A DNA stretch of 64,000 bases from Spisula solida (taxonomy: Eukaryota > Mollusca > Bivalvia > Venerida > Mactridae), in the NCBI GenBank assembly GCA_947247005.1, contig OX365946.1, forward strand, positions 10,176,453-10,240,452, read 5' to 3'. Positions 63,092 through 64,000 of this stretch are shown here, one piece after another. Under the pieces are notes generated by a model. The model was not told the origin of the DNA, made no database searches, and was given only the letters and a program-made list of their open reading frames with translations. The translations under genes were made by a program, and so were the position numbers. Numbering within the stretch: position 1 is the first letter of the stretch; each line of letters begins with the position of its first letter.

Positions 63092-64000
63092 GGCGTAATG
63101 ACAATTCAAGTGTTCATTAAGTGTTGATTAATTGCGAACATACGTACGTTTTTACAAGTCCCATATTGCTATCATAGTCCATAATTAATAATTAATTAAA
63201 CAAGTCCAACCTTTTTTAGAACTGACGATACGCTATGTAATTACGCACTCAAAATCAAATCAACGCTTCCGATATGCCGGAATATATTACGTCATTGTCT
63301 CAACACAGTGTGTACACATGCTGCGTCTGATATATTTAAAGCGTTTGATCTTGTTGGGCGCACAGGGAAACACTTGCCAGGTATAAAGAGTCTAATAAGA
63401 AGTCTTTATAAGACTATTTAAACCGCCTGTCCGTGATTTATTTATGCTGTCCATCGTTATAACATATAAGGGCGTGTGGTTCTGTCCTTCCAAATTTGAT
63501 AATTTATAAACGATTTACGGGATTTACAAATTACACAGTAAAATTATTTATTTTGATCATAAATCGCTCGTTGCATTTCGCAGGTTATTTTGAACGGTTT
63601 GTTTGATGGCCGAGTTGACTATCATTAGAAAATAATACAAACAAATACTTTTACAGCAAACATTTACACGTTTTGCAAACAAAAGCGTCAAATCTAATAA
63701 TTTTGATGCACCTGCTTATAATTAACACCTTTTAACGTTGAGAAAACATGATGCAAGTATGATATTTGATACACATGCATAGAGTTTTTCGAATTATATT
63801 TTGTAATTTATTATAAGTCGAAGTCTTACTGCCGTATTTTACTTAATCGACGTACTTCTTGCAAAATCATTGGATCAACGTTGGTTTTTAATCATGAATT
63901 GTCTCCCTTTGTAAAATTTGTATATTTACGACGTGAATATTTCGCTGGGTTGAGATTTCGCGCTATCGATGTTGACCGCGAATATAGCGAAAATTAGACC
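63092..64000. other. Window end, no gene recognised
   Basis: AT-rich sequence without recognised exons. The last 60 bases contain TTCGCGCTATCG and GACCGCGAATATAGCG, related to words at 62160-62240. Confidence 0.35.

Overview
The window reads as AT-rich invertebrate genomic DNA, most likely from a marine bivalve mollusc. Genes are split by GT-AG introns. There is a same-strand cluster of inhibitor-of-apoptosis (IAP/BIRC) genes, a family known to be greatly expanded in bivalves, and many tandem-core repeats carrying an ACGG microsatellite of the kind described as bivalve pearl elements. No long uninterrupted host gene is present; most long open frames are shadows of tandem arrays or pieces of transposons. 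The species is inferred, not proven.

Region 1 (1-34 kb): three paralogous IAP loci on the + strand. IAP-1 (377-5581) and IAP-3 (30137-33502) are complete five-exon genes. Each encodes 274 residues with one BIR zinc domain (exons 1-2), a UBA-like helix bundle (exon 3), a linker (exon 4) and a C-terminal RING (exon 5). IAP-2 (15768-20263) keeps only exons 3-5: no BIR exons are visible upstream, its RING C-terminus is altered, and one intron carries an antisense LINE. IAP-3 has a TATA box with a perfect palindromic kappaB site and a heat-shock element upstream. Between the genes lie a 42-bp minisatellite (10.4-12.4 kb), a 40-bp satellite (21.2-22.5 kb), several terminal-inverted-repeat elements and foldback palindromes.

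Region 2 (34-39 kb): non-coding, with two adjacent tandem-core repeats ending in ACGG runs and a 240-bp MITE that has a second copy at 15 kb.

Region 3 (39-60 kb): a nested transposon graveyard. It holds Ty3/gypsy gag-protease and integrase remnants, a P-element/THAP9-like transposase relic, three decayed piggyBac transposases, an SGNH-hydrolase-like frame with in-frame stops, two HECT-like exons (one split by a piggyBac at TTAA), three copies of a family with a 23-residue CxxC tandem repeat in two of them, and a broken PIN/asteroid-like frame.

Region 4 (57-64 kb): two copies of a tandem-core element with a terminal hairpin, and a 43-bp satellite that runs directly into a CCHC zinc-knuckle frame.

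Functionally, only the IAP cluster looks like host biology: anti-apoptotic/ubiquitin-ligase genes diversifying by tandem duplication, exon loss and probably gene conversion. All family assignments come from reading motifs by eye, without database searches.
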